NCBI RefSeq assembly: GCF_013170825.1
Contig: NZ_CP033365.1
Span: forward strand, 310,001 to 374,000
Direction: 5' to 3'
DNA length: 64,000 nucleotides
From: Mesorhizobium sp. NZP2298
GTDB lineage: Bacteria; Pseudomonadota; Alphaproteobacteria; Rhizobiales; Rhizobiaceae
The notes below the pieces were generated by a model. It searched no databases, was not told where the DNA came from, and worked only from the letters and a program-made list of their open reading frames with translations. The position numbers and the translations under genes were made by a program. Positions within the stretch are counted from its first letter, which is position 1, and each line of letters starts with the position of its first letter. Of the stretch, positions 20,675 through 29,777 are shown one piece after another.

Positions 20675-20881
20675 TCCGGGTTTTCATGCTGTTTCCGTTG
20701 CCGGAAGCGAAGAAAATACCCATATCGGGCACGAACCAGCCTGCCAGCATTCTTCATGCGCCGGAATTGCCGCTTCAAAGCGGCCCAGGGCTTTTTAAAG
20801 CCCGGAACGCCGGCAGGCCAACGCAACGCTAACCCACGGCGCCCGTCCCGCTCAGAGATGCGGGGCACTCCAGGAGAAACA

Positions 20882-22579
20882 ATGTCAGCTGCAAATCCCA
20901 CTCGCGACGATTTCGCGAGCCTGCTCGAAGAATCATTCACCACCGGCCATTCCGGCGAAGGTCAGGTCGTCAAGGGCACGATCACCGCGATCGAAAAGGA
21001 CATGGCCATCATCGACGTCGGCCTCAAGGTCGAAGGCCGCGTGCCGCTGAAGGAATTCGGCGTCAAGGGCAAGGACACGACCCTCAAGGTCGGTGACACC
21101 GTCGAAGTCTATGTCGAGCGCATCGAGAACGCGCTTGGCGAAGCGATGCTTTCGCGTGAGAAGGCCCGCCGCGAAGAGAGCTGGGTCCGCCTCGAAGAGA
21201 AGTTCACCAAGGGTGAGCGCGTCGAAGGCGTCATCTTCAACCAGGTCAAGGGCGGCTTCACCGTCGACCTCGACGGCGCCGTGGCCTTCCTGCCGCGCAG
21301 CCAGGTCGATATCCGCCCGATCCGCGACGTCTCCCCGCTGATGCACAACCCGCAGCCCTTCGAGATCCTCAAGATGGATCGCCGCCGCGGCAACATCGTG
21401 GTGTCGCGCCGCACCGTGCTCGAGGAAAGCCGCGCCGAACAGCGTTCGGAAATCGTGCAGAACCTCGAAGAAGGCCAGGTTGTCGAAGGCGTCGTCAAGA
21501 ACATCACCGACTACGGTGCGTTCGTCGACCTCGGCGGCATCGACGGCCTGCTGCATGTCACCGACATGGCATGGCGCCGCGTCAACCATCCGACTGAAAT
21601 CCTCAACATCGGTCAGACGGTCAAGGTGCAGATCATCCGCATCAATCAGGAAACCCACCGCATCTCGCTCGGCATGAAGCAGCTCGAGAGCGATCCGTGG
21701 TCCGAGATCGGCACCAAGTTCCCGATCGGCAAGAAGATCAAGGGCACCGTCACCAACATCACCGACTACGGCGCGTTCGTCGAGCTGGAGCCGGGCATCG
21801 AAGGCCTCATCCACGTTTCGGAAATGTCGTGGACGAAGAAGAACGTGCATCCCGGCAAGATCCTGTCGACGACGCAGGAAGTCGACGTCGTGGTGCTCGA
21901 GGTCGATCCGGCCAAGCGCCGCATCTCGCTCGGCCTCAAGCAGACGCTCGAGAATCCGTGGGAAGCCTTCGCGCGCAACCATCCGGTCGGCAGCCAGGTC
22001 GAGGGCGAGGTCAAGAACAAGACCGAGTTCGGCCTGTTCATCGGCCTGGAAGGCGACGTGGACGGCATGGTGCACCTCTCCGACCTCGACTGGACCCGTC
22101 CGGGCGAGCAGGTCATCGAAGAGTACAATCGCGGCGACATCGTCAAGGCGCAGGTGCTCGACGTCGACATCGAGAAGGAGCGCATCTCGCTCGGCATCAA
22201 GCAGCTGGCCCGCGACACGGTCGGCGAAGCGGCGACTTCGGGCGAACTGCGCAAGAACGCCGTCGTCACCTGTGAGGTCATCGGCGTCAAGGATGGCGGT
22301 CTGGAAGTGCGGCTGGTCGACAGCGGCATCGAGACCTTCATCAAGCGCTCGGACCTGAGCCGCGACCGCGACGAGCAGCGCCCCGAGCGCTTCACCGTCG
22401 GCCAGAAGGTCGATGCCCGCGTCATCGCCTTCGACAAGAAGACCCGCAAGCTGCAGGTCTCGATCAAGGCGCTGGAAATCGCCGAAGAGAAGGAAGCGGT
22501 CGCCCAGTACGGCTCGACCGACTCCGGCGCTTCGCTGGGCGATATCCTGGGTGCCGCGCTGAAGAAGCAGGGCAACTAA
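20882..22579 (+). CDS. rpsA: 30S ribosomal protein S1
   Basis: 565 residues with six S1 RNA-binding repeats, for example VVEGVVKNITDYGAFVDLGG, IKGTVTNITDYGAFVELEPG and VEGEVKNKTEFGLFIGLEGD. Spacing is about 85-90 residues. S1 recruits mRNA to the 30S subunit. The start at 20882 (MSAANPTRDDF) follows an AGGAG site (CCAGGAGAAACA). The upstream ATG at 20756 is out of family. A strong intrinsic terminator follows. Confidence 0.97.
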   Translation: MSAANPTRDDFASLLEESFTTGHSGEGQVVKGTITAIEKDMAIIDVGLKVEGRVPLKEFGVKGKDTTLKVGDTVEVYVERIENALGEAMLSREKARREESWVRLEEKFTKGERVEGVIFNQVKGGFTVDLDGAVAFLPRSQVDIRPIRDVSPLMHNPQPFEILKMDRRRGNIVVSRRTVLEESRAEQRSEIVQNLEEGQVVEGVVKNITDYGAFVDLGGIDGLLHVTDMAWRRVNHPTEILNIGQTVKVQIIRINQETHRISLGMKQLESDPWSEIGTKFPIGKKIKGTVTNITDYGAFVELEPGIEGLIHVSEMSWTKKNVHPGKILSTTQEVDVVVLEVDPAKRRISLGLKQTLENPWEAFARNHPVGSQVEGEVKNKTEFGLFIGLEGDVDGMVHLSDLDWTRPGEQVIEEYNRGDIVKAQVLDVDIEKERISLGIKQLARDTVGEAATSGELRKNAVVTCEVIGVKDGGLEVRLVDSGIETFIKRSDLSRDRDEQRPERFTVGQKVDARVIAFDKKTRKLQVSIKALEIAEEKEAVAQYGSTDSGASLGDILGAALKKQGN

Positions 22580-22606
22580 GCCTCTTCTTCCACCCCCAAA
22601 ACAAAA

Positions 22607-22635
22607 CCCCGCCGGAGCGATCCGGCGGGGTTTTT
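22607..22635 (+). terminator. Intrinsic terminator of rpsA
   Basis: A perfect 10-bp stem CCCCGCCGGA/TCCGGCGGGG with a GCGA tetraloop is followed by TTTTT, 27 bp after the rpsA stop. Confidence 0.95.
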
Positions 22636-22668
22636 CTTTGGCGAAAGCCAGGTCGTTCGATTGCGGAG

Positions 22669-23376
22669 CTACGCCCGGCCGTAGAGCGGCACCAGCGTTC
22701 CGCTCATCGCCTGGTTGGCCGGCGAGGCGAGATAGGCGATGGCTTCGGCAGCCGCTTCGAGGCTGACCCATTTGGTGAAATCGGCATCCGGCATGTCGGC
22801 GCGGTTTGCCGGCGTGTCGAGCGTCGAGGGGGCCACGGCATTGACCAGGATGCCCTTGGCCTTGAGCTCTTCGGCCATCGCCACCGTCATGGCCGCGACC
22901 GCCGCCTTGCTGGCCGTGTAGGCGACCATGCCGGCGCCGCGCCTGGGGTCGAGCCCGGCCCGCGCGGTCACATTGACGATGCGCCCAGCGGTGCCCGAAG
23001 CCAGCATCGAACGAATAGCCGCGCGGCTGCACAGGAAGGTGGTGCGGGCATTGGTGTCCATCATCTCGGCAAAGGACGCCGATTCGATCTTTTCCACCGG
23101 CGCCATGGCGAAACCGCCGGCGAGATGGATCGATCCCCACAAGGCGGGAACCTGGGTGTAGAAGCCTTCAACCTTGGCGGAATCCGACAGGTCGACATTG
23201 TGCGCCAGCTTGACATTCTCATGCGCGGCGAATGGAAAATGCTGGGGTGCCGCGGCATGTGCGTTCGGCACATGGCAGATCGCGCCCTGCTCCAGCAGTC
23301 TGCCAACCACCGCGCCGCCGAGCGCACCGGTTCCACCGGTCACGACGATATGCCTGCCTTGAAGTGTTTCCGTCAT
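22669..23376 (-). CDS. SDR-family oxidoreductase
   Basis: 235-residue short-chain dehydrogenase with VVTGGTGALGGAVVGRLLEQ (NAD(P) site), HLAGGFAM in place of the usual NAG motif, and VAYTASKAAVAAMTVAMAEE with the catalytic Tyr-Lys. The serine position in the preceding strand reads VTARAG, so the canonical catalytic Ser appears replaced by Thr. ATG 23376 was preferred over the longer frame to 23457 because an AGGAGCG site precedes it. Substrate unknown; monocistronic, convergent with rpsA. Confidence 0.85.
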   Translation of the reverse strand: MTETLQGRHIVVTGGTGALGGAVVGRLLEQGAICHVPNAHAAAPQHFPFAAHENVKLAHNVDLSDSAKVEGFYTQVPALWGSIHLAGGFAMAPVEKIESASFAEMMDTNARTTFLCSRAAIRSMLASGTAGRIVNVTARAGLDPRRGAGMVAYTASKAAVAAMTVAMAEELKAKGILVNAVAPSTLDTPANRADMPDADFTKWVSLEAAAEAIAYLASPANQAMSGTLVPLYGRA

Positions 23377-23612
23377 CCTGGATCGCTCCTGTCGTATTCT
23401 TATGATTATTTCGCTTGTTGCGCCGCGCCGACGCGAAGCGTCGCGCCTTTCGGCCAATCACTCAACTGATATCTCGACATGGCAGTTGTTGCGTCTTTGC
23501 ATGCGTCAGCTCGCTGGCCACCGCGATTTGCCGGCCCTGCGGCTCCAGCCGTGCAACAGGCAAGCCGGCGAATGGCCGATACAGGTTGAAAAATCAACGC
23601 CGGCCTTGGCGC

Positions 23613-25217
23613 TCAATCGACCGTGATTTCGATGACACGCGGCAACCCGGTCGCCCGCGCCTGCCTCAACGCCTGCGGCAAGGCGCCGATATCGGCCAGC
23701 CGCTCGGCACCGATGCCATAGGCTTCGGCCAGCTTGCAGAAATCCGGCGGCGCCGGCGAGACCCCGACAGGTTCCACACCGACATCGAGCATCGAGGTCT
23801 CGATCTCGCGATAGCCCCTGTTGTTCCAGATCACGAAGATGACCGGGGCCTGGGCATCGAGTGCCGCGCCGAGTTCGGGCAGCGTGAACTGGAAACCACC
23901 GTCTCCAGTCAGGCAGACGACCGGTGCATCGGGCACGGCAAGTGCCGCCCCGATCGCCGCCGGCGGGCCGTAACCAAGCGCGCCAAAGCCGGTGGCGGCG
24001 TTGAACCAGCCGCCCGGCCGGTCGTGGTCGTAGTAGAGGTTGGCGGCATAGACCGGCTGCGTCGAATCGCCGACGACAATGGCGCCCGGCAGTGCGTCAC
24101 GGATCATTTCCACCGCGTGCACCTGCGCCACATAGGCCGGGCTGAGCTCGGCGAACGCCGCCCTCCGCGCCGCGGCGGCGCGTGCCTCGCCGTCTGGCGC
24201 CGCAGGATGAGCGGAGCCGGTCGCGGCGAGCAAGGCCTCGATCGCCTCGGCGCAGTCGGCCTGGATACCGATCGTCACCGGGCGGCGCGCGAGCTGGTCG
24301 GCGCCGATGTCGATGCGGATCAGGTTGGAAGGCAGAACGAAGCCGCCATCGCCGTAGCCGTCATAATCGGTCGGACCGAATTCGGTGCCGGCGGCAATCA
24401 CCAGATCGGCCTCGGCCATCAGCGCGCGGACCGCCTTCAGGCTGGGGCTTGCCGGCACGCAGAGCGGGTGGCGGTGCAGCAGACCCCGCGCATTGGTGGT
24501 CTCGATGACCGGCGCACCGAGTTTCTCGGCCAGGCGCCGCAATGGCGCTTCGGCACACTTGGCGCCGCCGCCGGCCAAGATCAGCGGGCGGCGCGCGGCC
24601 GCGATGAGTTTGGCTGCACGGGCAATTGCCGCGCCGTCCGGCGCCGGCGGTGCCGCATTGCTCAGCAGTGCCGCGATATCGTCAGCCGGCTTGACCATGA
24701 CATCGGTCGGGATCTCGATATGCACCGGGCCCGGCCGCGAGGACGAAAACAGGGCGAAGGCCCGTGCCAATGCCCCGGGCAACTCGCTGGCCTCGGTGAC
24801 ACGCTGCGATAACAGCGCCACCTTTTCCATCATGCCGCGCTGATCCGGCAGCTCATGCAGGAAGCCAAGCCCCTTGCCCAGTGTCGGCGTGGCGTTGACA
24901 CCCGAGATGACCAGCATCGGCACCGAATCGGCGCGCGCCTGGCCCATGGCGGTGATGGTGTTGGTCAGCCCCGGTCCGGTGATGACGAAGGCGACACCCG
25001 GCCTGCCGCTGGCGCGGGCATAGCCGTCGGCCATGAAGCCGGCGCCCTGTTCGTGGCGCGGCGTGACATGGCGGATTTTCGAGCGCGCCAGGCCACGGTA
25101 GAGCTCGACCGTGTGGACGCCGGGAATGCCGAAGACGGTGTCGACGCCGTGGGCTTCGAGCAGCGTGATGAGGGCCTCGCCGATGGTCGGCCCCGTGGTC
25201 GTCCCAGCTGTCGTCAT
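23613..25217 (-). CDS. ThDP-dependent decarboxylase, AruI-like (putative 5-guanidino-2-oxopentanoate decarboxylase)
   Basis: 534 residues with the three-domain acetolactate-synthase fold: an N-terminal PYR domain with the catalytic Glu in TPRHEQGAGFMADGYARASG, a central domain, and a C-terminal PP domain with GDGGFQFTLPELGAALDAQA and NN for ThDP/Mg. It is too short-range and wrongly placed for ilvB, with no ilvN nearby. Linkage to an ADI/DDAH-fold enzyme and a basic amino acid importer favours a 2-ketoarginine decarboxylase as in the arginine transaminase pathway. Its ATG overlaps the upstream stop (ATGA). Specific substrate is inferred. Confidence 0.75.
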   Translation of the reverse strand: MTTAGTTTGPTIGEALITLLEAHGVDTVFGIPGVHTVELYRGLARSKIRHVTPRHEQGAGFMADGYARASGRPGVAFVITGPGLTNTITAMGQARADSVPMLVISGVNATPTLGKGLGFLHELPDQRGMMEKVALLSQRVTEASELPGALARAFALFSSSRPGPVHIEIPTDVMVKPADDIAALLSNAAPPAPDGAAIARAAKLIAAARRPLILAGGGAKCAEAPLRRLAEKLGAPVIETTNARGLLHRHPLCVPASPSLKAVRALMAEADLVIAAGTEFGPTDYDGYGDGGFVLPSNLIRIDIGADQLARRPVTIGIQADCAEAIEALLAATGSAHPAAPDGEARAAAARRAAFAELSPAYVAQVHAVEMIRDALPGAIVVGDSTQPVYAANLYYDHDRPGGWFNAATGFGALGYGPPAAIGAALAVPDAPVVCLTGDGGFQFTLPELGAALDAQAPVIFVIWNNRGYREIETSMLDVGVEPVGVSPAPPDFCKLAEAYGIGAERLADIGALPQALRQARATGLPRVIEITVD

Positions 25218-26089
25218 TGGCGCAGCACCGGACGTGTCAGGCAGGTCGGACCACCCTCGCAAGCGATACACAGCGCATCCGCCTCGAAGGTGGAGACCGT
25301 GCAGCCGGCCGCCGCCATGGCCGCCGCCGTCTTGGGAAAACCGGCGACGGCGATCACCTGGTGTGGTGCGGTCGGCAGGACGTTGAGGCTGAGCCCGTTG
25401 GAGGCCATGAACTCATCGGCATCGCCCTCGACCAGCTTGATGCCGCGTGCCCGCAGCATCTGGTAGAAAGGCGCCGGCAGGAGCGGCGAATAGACCAATG
25501 CCAGATCGTCGGCGAGCGGGCTGATCACCGACATCAGATGCAGGCAGGCCTCTTCGCCGTGCCACAGCGGCAGATCGAAACCAAAGACCTGTATGCCCTT
25601 GGGCGAAAGCAGGTTGGCGAGCTGCTGGATGCCGTCCTGGTTGGTGCGTACGCCGCGGCCGATGGCCAGCGTGCCGGCATCGACCCAGACGCAGTCACCA
25701 CCTTCCACCTGACCGGGATGCTCGATGCGGCCGAGGATCGGAATGCCCATGCTGGTGTAGGCGGCTTCGTGCAGGCCGGGCTCCGGCCGGCGCAGTGCCT
25801 TGCCCATGGACAGGATGATGGCGCCGTGATCGGTCATCAGCGAAGGGTCGTGGGTGAAGACGGAATCGGCCAGCCCGTCATCGGCGTCCGTCAGCCATTC
25901 GATCTCGGCACCTGAAGCCGCGACCAGCCGCGTCAGCCGCTCATGCTGGGCGGCGGCTTTTTGCGGGTCAAAGCCTGGGCCATAGTGCCATTCCCGCGCC
26001 CTGGCGTGGCGCATGGCACTCGACGCGGATCGCATCAGCACGCGTTTGAGCGGTCCTGCCATGGACTGCGAACCGTATGTTTTGCCCAC
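25214..26089 (-). CDS. Arginine deiminase/dimethylarginine hydrolase (DDAH)-superfamily enzyme
   Basis: About 291 residues of the guanidino-group-modifying superfamily. Visible motifs are VFTHDPSLM (substrate/acid loop), GQVEGGDCVWVD, the catalytic-His segment LHLMSV, and the C-terminal nucleophile in CEGGPTCLTRP eight residues from the end. Members hydrolyse arginine, methylated arginine or related guanidines to citrulline-type products. The start chosen is GTG 26089 (VGKTYGSQSM) with GGGAG six bases upstream. ATGs at 26119 and 26107 are alternatives. Coupled by 4-nt overlap to the decarboxylase. Confidence 0.8.
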   Translation of the reverse strand: MGKTYGSQSMAGPLKRVLMRSASSAMRHARAREWHYGPGFDPQKAAAQHERLTRLVAASGAEIEWLTDADDGLADSVFTHDPSLMTDHGAIILSMGKALRRPEPGLHEAAYTSMGIPILGRIEHPGQVEGGDCVWVDAGTLAIGRGVRTNQDGIQQLANLLSPKGIQVFGFDLPLWHGEEACLHLMSVISPLADDLALVYSPLLPAPFYQMLRARGIKLVEGDADEFMASNGLSLNVLPTAPHQVIAVAGFPKTAAAMAAAGCTVSTFEADALCIACEGGPTCLTRPVLRQ

Positions 26090-26278
26090 TAAATTCTCCC
26101 GAAACATCCCTGCCGCCACTAACCACTACAGCAAGCCGTGATCAATGGTCCAAAAACCATGGTTGACGGAGGCAAGCGGAACGGTCCATCTTGAGAATGG
26201 GAACTCTGTCCAGTGATGGGTAATGGGTAAAACAATCCAGCAGCGATGGGCTCGACCGCTCCGCGGAGCGTCGAAGGG

Positions 26279-27094
26279 ATGATGGCGCAGGGCGCCGCAT
26301 CCGTCCTCACACAAACGGCGCAGGACGGCGCCGCCGAAGCCATCCATGTCGAAAACCTGCACAAGAAATTCGGCGAACTGCATGTGCTGAAGGGCGTGTC
26401 GCTGTCGGCGCGCGACGGTGAGGTGATCGCCATCATCGGTGGCTCAGGCTCGGGCAAATCGACGCTGCTGCGCTGCATCAACTGCCTCGAAAATCCGACC
26501 AGCGGCATCATCCGCGTCAATGGCGAGGAGATCAAGCTGAAGGCGGACAGCCACGGCCACACCGTTCCGGCAGACCGCAAGCAGATCGAGCGCATCCGCT
26601 CCAAGCTCGGCATGGTGTTCCAGAATTTCAATCTGTGGAGCCACATGACGCTGATCGAAAACGTCATCGAGGTTCCGGTGCATGTGCTTGGCGTCAAGCG
26701 CGACGAGGCGATCGCCCAGGCCGAAAAGCTGCTGGCGCGCGTCGGGCTTGCCGAAAAGCGCGACGTCTATCCCGCCTATCTGTCGGGCGGCCAGCAGCAG
26801 CGCGCCGCTATCGCGCGCGCGCTCGCCATCAATCCGCGCGTCATGCTGTTCGACGAGCCGACCTCGGCGCTCGACCCCGAACTGGTCGGCGAGGTGCTGA
26901 AGGTGATCGGCGACCTGGCGCGCGAGGGCCGCACCATGGTGCTGGTCACCCATGAAATGAAGTTCGCCCGCGAGGTCGCGACCCACGTCGTCTATCTCTA
27001 CAACGGGCTGGTCGAGGAAGAAGGGCCGCCGGAGCAGATCTTCGGCGCACCGAAATCCGAAAGGCTGAAGCAGTTCATCCGCAACATCGGCTAG
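26279..27094 (+). CDS. Basic/polar amino acid ABC transporter, ATP-binding protein (HisP/ArtP type)
   Basis: 271 residues. Walker A is GGSGSGKSTLLRCINCLENP, with Q-loop VFQNFNLWSHMT, signature LSGGQQQRAAIARALA, Walker B VMLFDEPTSALDPELVGEV and H-switch VTHEM. The insertion between A and Q-loop (HGHTVPADRKQIERIR) is typical of histidine/arginine/lysine importers. The start was placed at ATG 26279 (26282 is equally close). An ATG at 26246 gives 11 more residues. It diverges from the deiminase-like gene across ~190 bp and heads the importer operon. Confidence 0.92.
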   Translation: MMAQGAASVLTQTAQDGAAEAIHVENLHKKFGELHVLKGVSLSARDGEVIAIIGGSGSGKSTLLRCINCLENPTSGIIRVNGEEIKLKADSHGHTVPADRKQIERIRSKLGMVFQNFNLWSHMTLIENVIEVPVHVLGVKRDEAIAQAEKLLARVGLAEKRDVYPAYLSGGQQQRAAIARALAINPRVMLFDEPTSALDPELVGEVLKVIGDLAREGRTMVLVTHEMKFAREVATHVVYLYNGLVEEEGPPEQIFGAPKSERLKQFIRNIG

Positions 27095-27148
27095 GGACAG
27101 GCCGAGACGGAAGAAAACCGGGAACCAACAACAAACTGGGAGTTTGAA

Positions 27149-27946
27149 ATGAAGACTGTTCTGAAGACATTTGCTGCGGCACTGCTGCTCGGCGTCGCAG
27201 CCATGGGCGTGGCCAAGGCCGATCCGGTCAAGATCGGTGTCGCCGCCGAGCCCTATCCGCCCTTCACCTCGCCGGATGCTTCGGGCAAATGGGTCGGCTG
27301 GGAGATCGACTTCATCGACGCCGTCTGCGCCGAGGAAAAACTCGACTGCGTCATCACGCCCGTTGCCTGGGACGGCATCATTCCGGCGCTGACCACCAAG
27401 AAGATCGATCTCATCGTCTCGTCGATGTCGATCACCGACGAACGCAAGAAGACGATCGACTTCTCGGACAAGTATTACAACACGCCGACGGCGATCATCG
27501 GACCGAAGGACCAGAAGTTCGGCTCGACGCCGGATGACCTCAAGGGCAAGGTCGTCGGCGTCCAGGTGTCGACCGTGCACGCCGTCTACGCCAAGAAGCA
27601 CTTCGGCGCCACCGCTTCCGAAATCAAGGAATACCAGACCCAGGACGAAGCCAACCAGGATCTCGCCGCCGGCCGCCTCGATGCGGTGCAGGCAGACTCC
27701 ATCGCCCTTGGCGAATTCCTCAAGTCCGACCAGGGCAAGGCCTGCTGCGACTTGAAGGGCATGGTGGCTCCTGACGACGAAGTGCTCGGACCGGGCGTCG
27801 GCGCCGGCGTGCGCAAGGAAGACACCGCCCTGAAGGAAAAGATCAACGCCGGCATCAAGGCGATCCGCGCCAACGGCAAGTATGACGAAATCTCGAAGAA
27901 ATATTTCGATTTCGACATTTACGGCGGCTCGACGCAGTCGAACTGA
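27149..27946 (+). CDS. Amino acid ABC transporter, periplasmic binding protein (lysine/arginine/ornithine-like)
   Basis: 265 residues with a Sec signal peptide (cleavage near AKA-DP, residue ~25) and the SBP_bac_3 fold: PYPPFTSPDASGKWVGWEIDFIDAVC, the ligand-site block DLIVSSMSITDERKKTIDFS, and GVQVSTVHAVYAKK. Such proteins bind positively charged or polar amino acids. Two vicinal cysteines (KACCD) may form a disulfide. It follows the ATPase by 54 bp and has a GGGAG site. Confidence 0.92.
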   Translation: MKTVLKTFAAALLLGVAAMGVAKADPVKIGVAAEPYPPFTSPDASGKWVGWEIDFIDAVCAEEKLDCVITPVAWDGIIPALTTKKIDLIVSSMSITDERKKTIDFSDKYYNTPTAIIGPKDQKFGSTPDDLKGKVVGVQVSTVHAVYAKKHFGATASEIKEYQTQDEANQDLAAGRLDAVQADSIALGEFLKSDQGKACCDLKGMVAPDDEVLGPGVGAGVRKEDTALKEKINAGIKAIRANGKYDEISKKYFDFDIYGGSTQSN

Positions 27947-28067
27947 CCCCCCTCCCACAGGCCGGAGGGCATGACGCCAAGGTCACGCTCTCCGGCCGAC
28001 CCTTCCCACGCATGCTTGCCGTCGGCCACTGACGTCGGCGAATAGCGCCAGCAAACCGGGGGCGAAG

Positions 28068-28817
28068 CTGATCGACGCGTTTCTTCCGGCCTCGGCGGCC
28101 GGTATCATCGAACTCCTCTCGCCCGCGCCGGTCGGCTGGGGCGGGACACTCATGCTCGGGCTGCTGCATTCGATCGAGATCGCCGTCGGCGCCACGATCG
28201 TCGGCCTGTTCATCGGAACCTGCGGTGCCTATGGCAAGCTCTATGGCGGGCCTGTCGTGCGCGACCTGCTTGCGGTCTACACCACCGTGGTGCGCGCCGT
28301 GCCCGAACTGGTGCTGATCCTGTTGCTCTACTACGCCGGCACCGACCTGATAAACCAGGTGCTCACCGCGATCGGCTACCAGCGTGTCGATATCAACGGG
28401 CTGGTGGCCGGCATAGCCGTGCTTGGCTTCGTCCAGGGCGCCTACTCGACAGAAGTCATGCGCGGCGCGATCCTTGCCATCCCGCAGGGCCAGATCGAAG
28501 CCGCCCGTGCCTACGGCATGTCGCCCGGCCTTCTCCTGCGGCGCATCACCCTGCCGGCGATGCTGCCCTTCGCCATTCCGGGTCTCGCCAATCTGTGGCT
28601 GATCGCGACCAAGGACACCGCGCTGCTGGCCGTCGTCGGCTTCTTCGAACTGACGCTTGCGACACGGCAGGCGGCAGGAGTCACCAAGGCCTATCTGATA
28701 TTCTATCTCGCCGCGGGCGTGCTCTATCTCGCGGTGACGCTGTTTTCCAACCTCCTGCTTGGCCGCGCCGAGAAATGGGCGCGGCGCGGCATGCCTTCGA
28801 TCAAGGACGCACGCTGA
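28068..28817 (+). CDS. Amino acid ABC transporter permease (HisQ/ArtQ type), probable CTG start
   Basis: Inner-membrane subunit with the EAA-type loop GQIEAARAYGMSPGLLLRRITLP and about five membrane spans. The first ATG (28152) leaves 221 residues and starts inside the first span region. In-frame coding sequence clearly continues upstream (LIDAFLPASAAG, then SPAPVGWGG) to CTG 28068, preceded by GGGGG five bases away. No ATG, GTG or TTG exists in frame back to the TGA at 27972. The start is therefore given as CTG, with 28152 as fallback. The stop overlaps the next permease (TGATG). Confidence 0.88.
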   Translation: MIDAFLPASAAGIIELLSPAPVGWGGTLMLGLLHSIEIAVGATIVGLFIGTCGAYGKLYGGPVVRDLLAVYTTVVRAVPELVLILLLYYAGTDLINQVLTAIGYQRVDINGLVAGIAVLGFVQGAYSTEVMRGAILAIPQGQIEAARAYGMSPGLLLRRITLPAMLPFAIPGLANLWLIATKDTALLAVVGFFELTLATRQAAGVTKAYLIFYLAAGVLYLAVTLFSNLLLGRAEKWARRGMPSIKDAR

Positions 28818-29626
28818 TGGTGGGCGAAGCTGCCATCATCAACACGGCGGCGCGCGCCTCGCTATGGCTGCAGCCGCATCGCATCGTCCTCATCGTGATG
28901 GCTCTGGGGTTGGTGCTGTCAGCCGCCTTTTTCATGCGCTGGGACTGGCTGCCGCAATATTGGGCACTGGGCCTGATGGGCATCTGGCGCTCCCTGTGGA
29001 TCCTGGCCGTCACCTGCGTGCTCGGCTTTCTGATCGCCGTGCCGGTCGGGCTGGCGCAAGCCGCCGGTTCAATCTGGGTTGCGGCGCCGGCGAAGGTTTT
29101 CTGCACCATCATCCGCGGCACACCGCTGCTTTTGCAACTGTGGCTGCTCTATTACGGGCTGGGTTCGCTGTTCCCGCAATATCCATGGATCCGCGAATCC
29201 TGGATGTGGCCCTATCTCAGACAGGCCTGGCCGTATGGCGTGCTGGCGCTGACCCTGTCCTTCGCCGGTTACGAGGGCGAGGTGATGCGCGGCGCCTTTG
29301 CCGGCGTGCCCAAGGGACAGCTGGAAGCCGCCCGCGCCTTCGGCATGAGCCGCTGGAAGATCTTCCAGCGCATATGGCTGCCGCAAGCCTTCTATCGGGC
29401 ACTGCCGACGCTGACCGGTGAAACCGTGCTGCAGTTGAAGTCGACGCCCCTGGTGGCGACGATCAGCGTCATCGATATCTTCGCCGTCTCGTCCAAGGTG
29501 CGACAGGATACCTACCTCACCTACGAGCCCTTGCTGCTGCTGGCGTTGATCTATATGGCGATCACCGGCATTCTCGTCCTGGCCTTCAGCCGGATCGAAG
29601 CGCGGATACCCGTCAAGGTCGGCTAG
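28817..29626 (+). CDS. Amino acid ABC transporter permease (HisM/ArtM type)
   Basis: 269 residues, partner of the preceding permease, with TIIRGTPLLLQLWLLYYGLG and the cytoplasmic EAA loop GQLEAARAFGMSRWKIFQRIWLP. Its longer N-terminus (two spans before the binding-protein-dependent transport domain) is usual for the M-type subunit. The ATG overlaps the upstream stop by one base. Completes a binding protein, ATPase, two-permease importer. Confidence 0.92.
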   Translation: MVGEAAIINTAARASLWLQPHRIVLIVMALGLVLSAAFFMRWDWLPQYWALGLMGIWRSLWILAVTCVLGFLIAVPVGLAQAAGSIWVAAPAKVFCTIIRGTPLLLQLWLLYYGLGSLFPQYPWIRESWMWPYLRQAWPYGVLALTLSFAGYEGEVMRGAFAGVPKGQLEAARAFGMSRWKIFQRIWLPQAFYRALPTLTGETVLQLKSTPLVATISVIDIFAVSSKVRQDTYLTYEPLLLLALIYMAITGILVLAFSRIEARIPVKVG

Positions 29627-29777
29627 AGGCGCACCGATCGCGCACGGCACGATGGAGATATCCGCCGCTTTTCTTGCAGTTGCGGACGATTTTCAACACA
29701 AACGCCGGCTCATCTGCTGCTACGCACGCACGGACCCGACCAACTCAACCAGTTCTCGCGACCCCAGGACGGCCATA

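Noticed and set aside
20933..23140. 735-residue minus-strand ORF
   Set aside because: Antisense to rpsA and reading through its terminator into the SDR gene in a different frame; no recognisable motif.
23613..25217. Acetolactate synthase large subunit (ilvB)
   Set aside because: No small subunit nearby; fused context with a guanidino hydrolase and basic amino acid importer favours a ketoarginine-type decarboxylase.
26444..27958. 504-residue minus-strand ORF
   Set aside because: Antisense across the ABC ATPase and binding protein genes and the gap between them; composition of a shadow.
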